A program made the translations under genes and the position numbers. A stretch of 6,571 nucleotides of DNA from Candidatus Peribacteria bacterium (GTDB taxonomy: Bacteria > Patescibacteriota > Gracilibacteria > Peribacterales > Peribacteraceae): NCBI GenBank assembly GCA_903854455.1, contig CAINWJ010000060.1, positions 1-6,571 of the forward strand, read 5' to 3'. How positions within the stretch are numbered: the stretch's first letter is position 1; each line of letters opens with the position of its first letter. Below the pieces are notes generated by a model that did no database searches, had not been told where the DNA came from, and was given only the letters and a program-made list of their open reading frames with translations. Of the stretch, positions 6,023 through 6,571 are shown one piece after another.

Positions 6023-6050
6023 TTGAACAGCCGGATGTCGCATCTATACT
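6023..6050 (+). promoter_or_regulatory. Sigma-70-type promoter, leaderless
   Basis: TTGAAC (6023-6028) and TATACT (6045-6050) are separated by 16 bases; they match the -35 and -10 consensus at four and five of six positions. The -10 ends six bases before the ATG at 6057, so the transcript should start at or beside the start codon. No Shine-Dalgarno sequence is present. Confidence 0.65.
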
Positions 6051-6056
6051 GCGCCC

Positions 6057-6551
6057 ATGTCTGATTCGTATCTCGATCATCTGCCATCCCACGAACGTGA
6101 AAAGATTCGGAAGCGTTTGCGGAGTCCGGAGGAATACGAGCGGCTACGGGAGAAGGTGAAGGGTCCGGAGGATCTGGAGCGGGAGATGAACAGGAACGCC
6201 GAGTTCGCCGAAGCAAAACTTCATTTGGAAACTGAGCCATCTGTTCAGGAGCATGCCAAGGATGCGGTGGCGGCATTCATCGACAAGCAAGGATTGGATT
6301 CAGCATTCGACAAGCTGCCTGCGAGTGCTAGGGAAGCACTCAGGAAAGGTCAGTTTGAGGTGACGGTGGATGTGAGCGGCAAGGAGCCGAGGCTAGCGGT
6401 CAAGCCGACAGCAAAACCAAAGGAGAAGAAGGGCGCGACTGATGCGCCGAGCGGGAATGTCGCGGAGGTATATCCACTGAAAGCGGCGTTGCAGCAGCAG
6501 GTAATGGCATCGTTCAAGATGGGCGGAGGGGATGGGGTGGCATGGATTTAA
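6057..6551 (+). CDS. Charged protein of unknown function, 164 aa
   Basis: I do not recognise this protein as a named family. It starts at ATG 6057, directly behind a good promoter, and ends at TAA 6549-6551. Residues 1-60 are rich in Glu, Arg and Lys (DHLPSHEREKIRKRLRSPEEYERLREKVKGPEDLERE) and should be helical, possibly coiled-coil. Residues ~61-105 look like a small helical unit with a short strand (FDKLPASAREALRKGQFEVTVDV). Residues ~108-135 are a Lys/Pro/Ala linker, and the end (~136-164) is a short helix followed by a Gly-rich tail (MGGGDGVAWI). There is no signal peptide, membrane segment, Cys or evident catalytic motif. It looks like a cytoplasmic binding or regulatory protein, but that is inference. 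Base usage resembles nrdJ, and the clear promoter supports a real gene. Confidence 0.75.
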   Translation: MSDSYLDHLPSHEREKIRKRLRSPEEYERLREKVKGPEDLEREMNRNAEFAEAKLHLETEPSVQEHAKDAVAAFIDKQGLDSAFDKLPASAREALRKGQFEVTVDVSGKEPRLAVKPTAKPKEKKGATDAPSGNVAEVYPLKAALQQQVMASFKMGGGDGVAWI

Positions 6552-6571
6552 GGATTCCGAAGAAACCGAGG

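Noticed and set aside
5767..6276. 169-residue minus-strand frame with LPYLPYIPYLPYL repeats
   Set aside because: The repeat comes from the 9-bp DNA array, and the frame overlaps both nrdJ and the last gene; no start signal or homology.
1..6571. CRISPR array, transposase, phage or defence genes
   Set aside because: The repeats are 7-9 bp tandem units or palindromes without spacers, and no protein in any frame resembles a transposase, integrase or defence protein.

Overview
The window is an ordinary stretch of bacterial chromosome of moderate GC content. It carries three recognisable housekeeping-type genes, one partial regulator and one unrecognised small protein. From left to right it holds: the C-terminal part of a Trp-repressor/YerC-YecD-family helix-turn-helix protein (+, cut by the window edge); ribD, the bifunctional riboflavin deaminase/reductase (+); a flavodoxin-fold NAD(P)H-dependent FMN reductase-like protein (-, convergent with ribD); a 1144-residue adenosylcobalamin-dependent class II ribonucleotide reductase, nrdJ (+); and a 164-residue charged protein of unknown function (+).

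The organism cannot be fixed from this window. Short mostly single-gene units, a lone ribD without the rest of the riboflavin operon, probable leaderless promoters and many short tandem repeats would suit an uncultivated lineage such as a Patescibacteria (CPR) group. That assignment is a low-confidence inference. The stop codons are consistent with the standard bacterial code: TAG, TAG, TGA, TGA (doubled) and TAA, with TGA used as a real stop at the conserved C-terminus of NrdJ.

The regulatory signals are unusually readable. Upstream of nrdJ is a near-consensus NrdR box (2406-2421), with a degenerate second copy about three helical turns upstream. This supports a start at 2435 rather than the longer open frame. 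The promoters for ribD and for the last gene each place a -10 hexamer exactly six bases before the ATG, so both transcripts are probably leaderless.

The most unusual aspect is the repeats. A 9-bp tandem repeat and a 47-bp palindromic element both lie in frame inside the reductase half of ribD. A 7-bp tandem repeat begins at the ribD stop codon, supplies that stop, and is mirrored by inverted copies before the convergent gene. Another 7-bp array lies between the oxidoreductase and nrdJ. A 9-bp array and two strong palindromes lie between nrdJ and the last gene. RibD also appears to lack the last ~50 residues of its reductase domain, exactly where the 7-bp array begins. I found no evidence of a CRISPR array, insertion sequence, tRNA/rRNA gene or new defence-type system.
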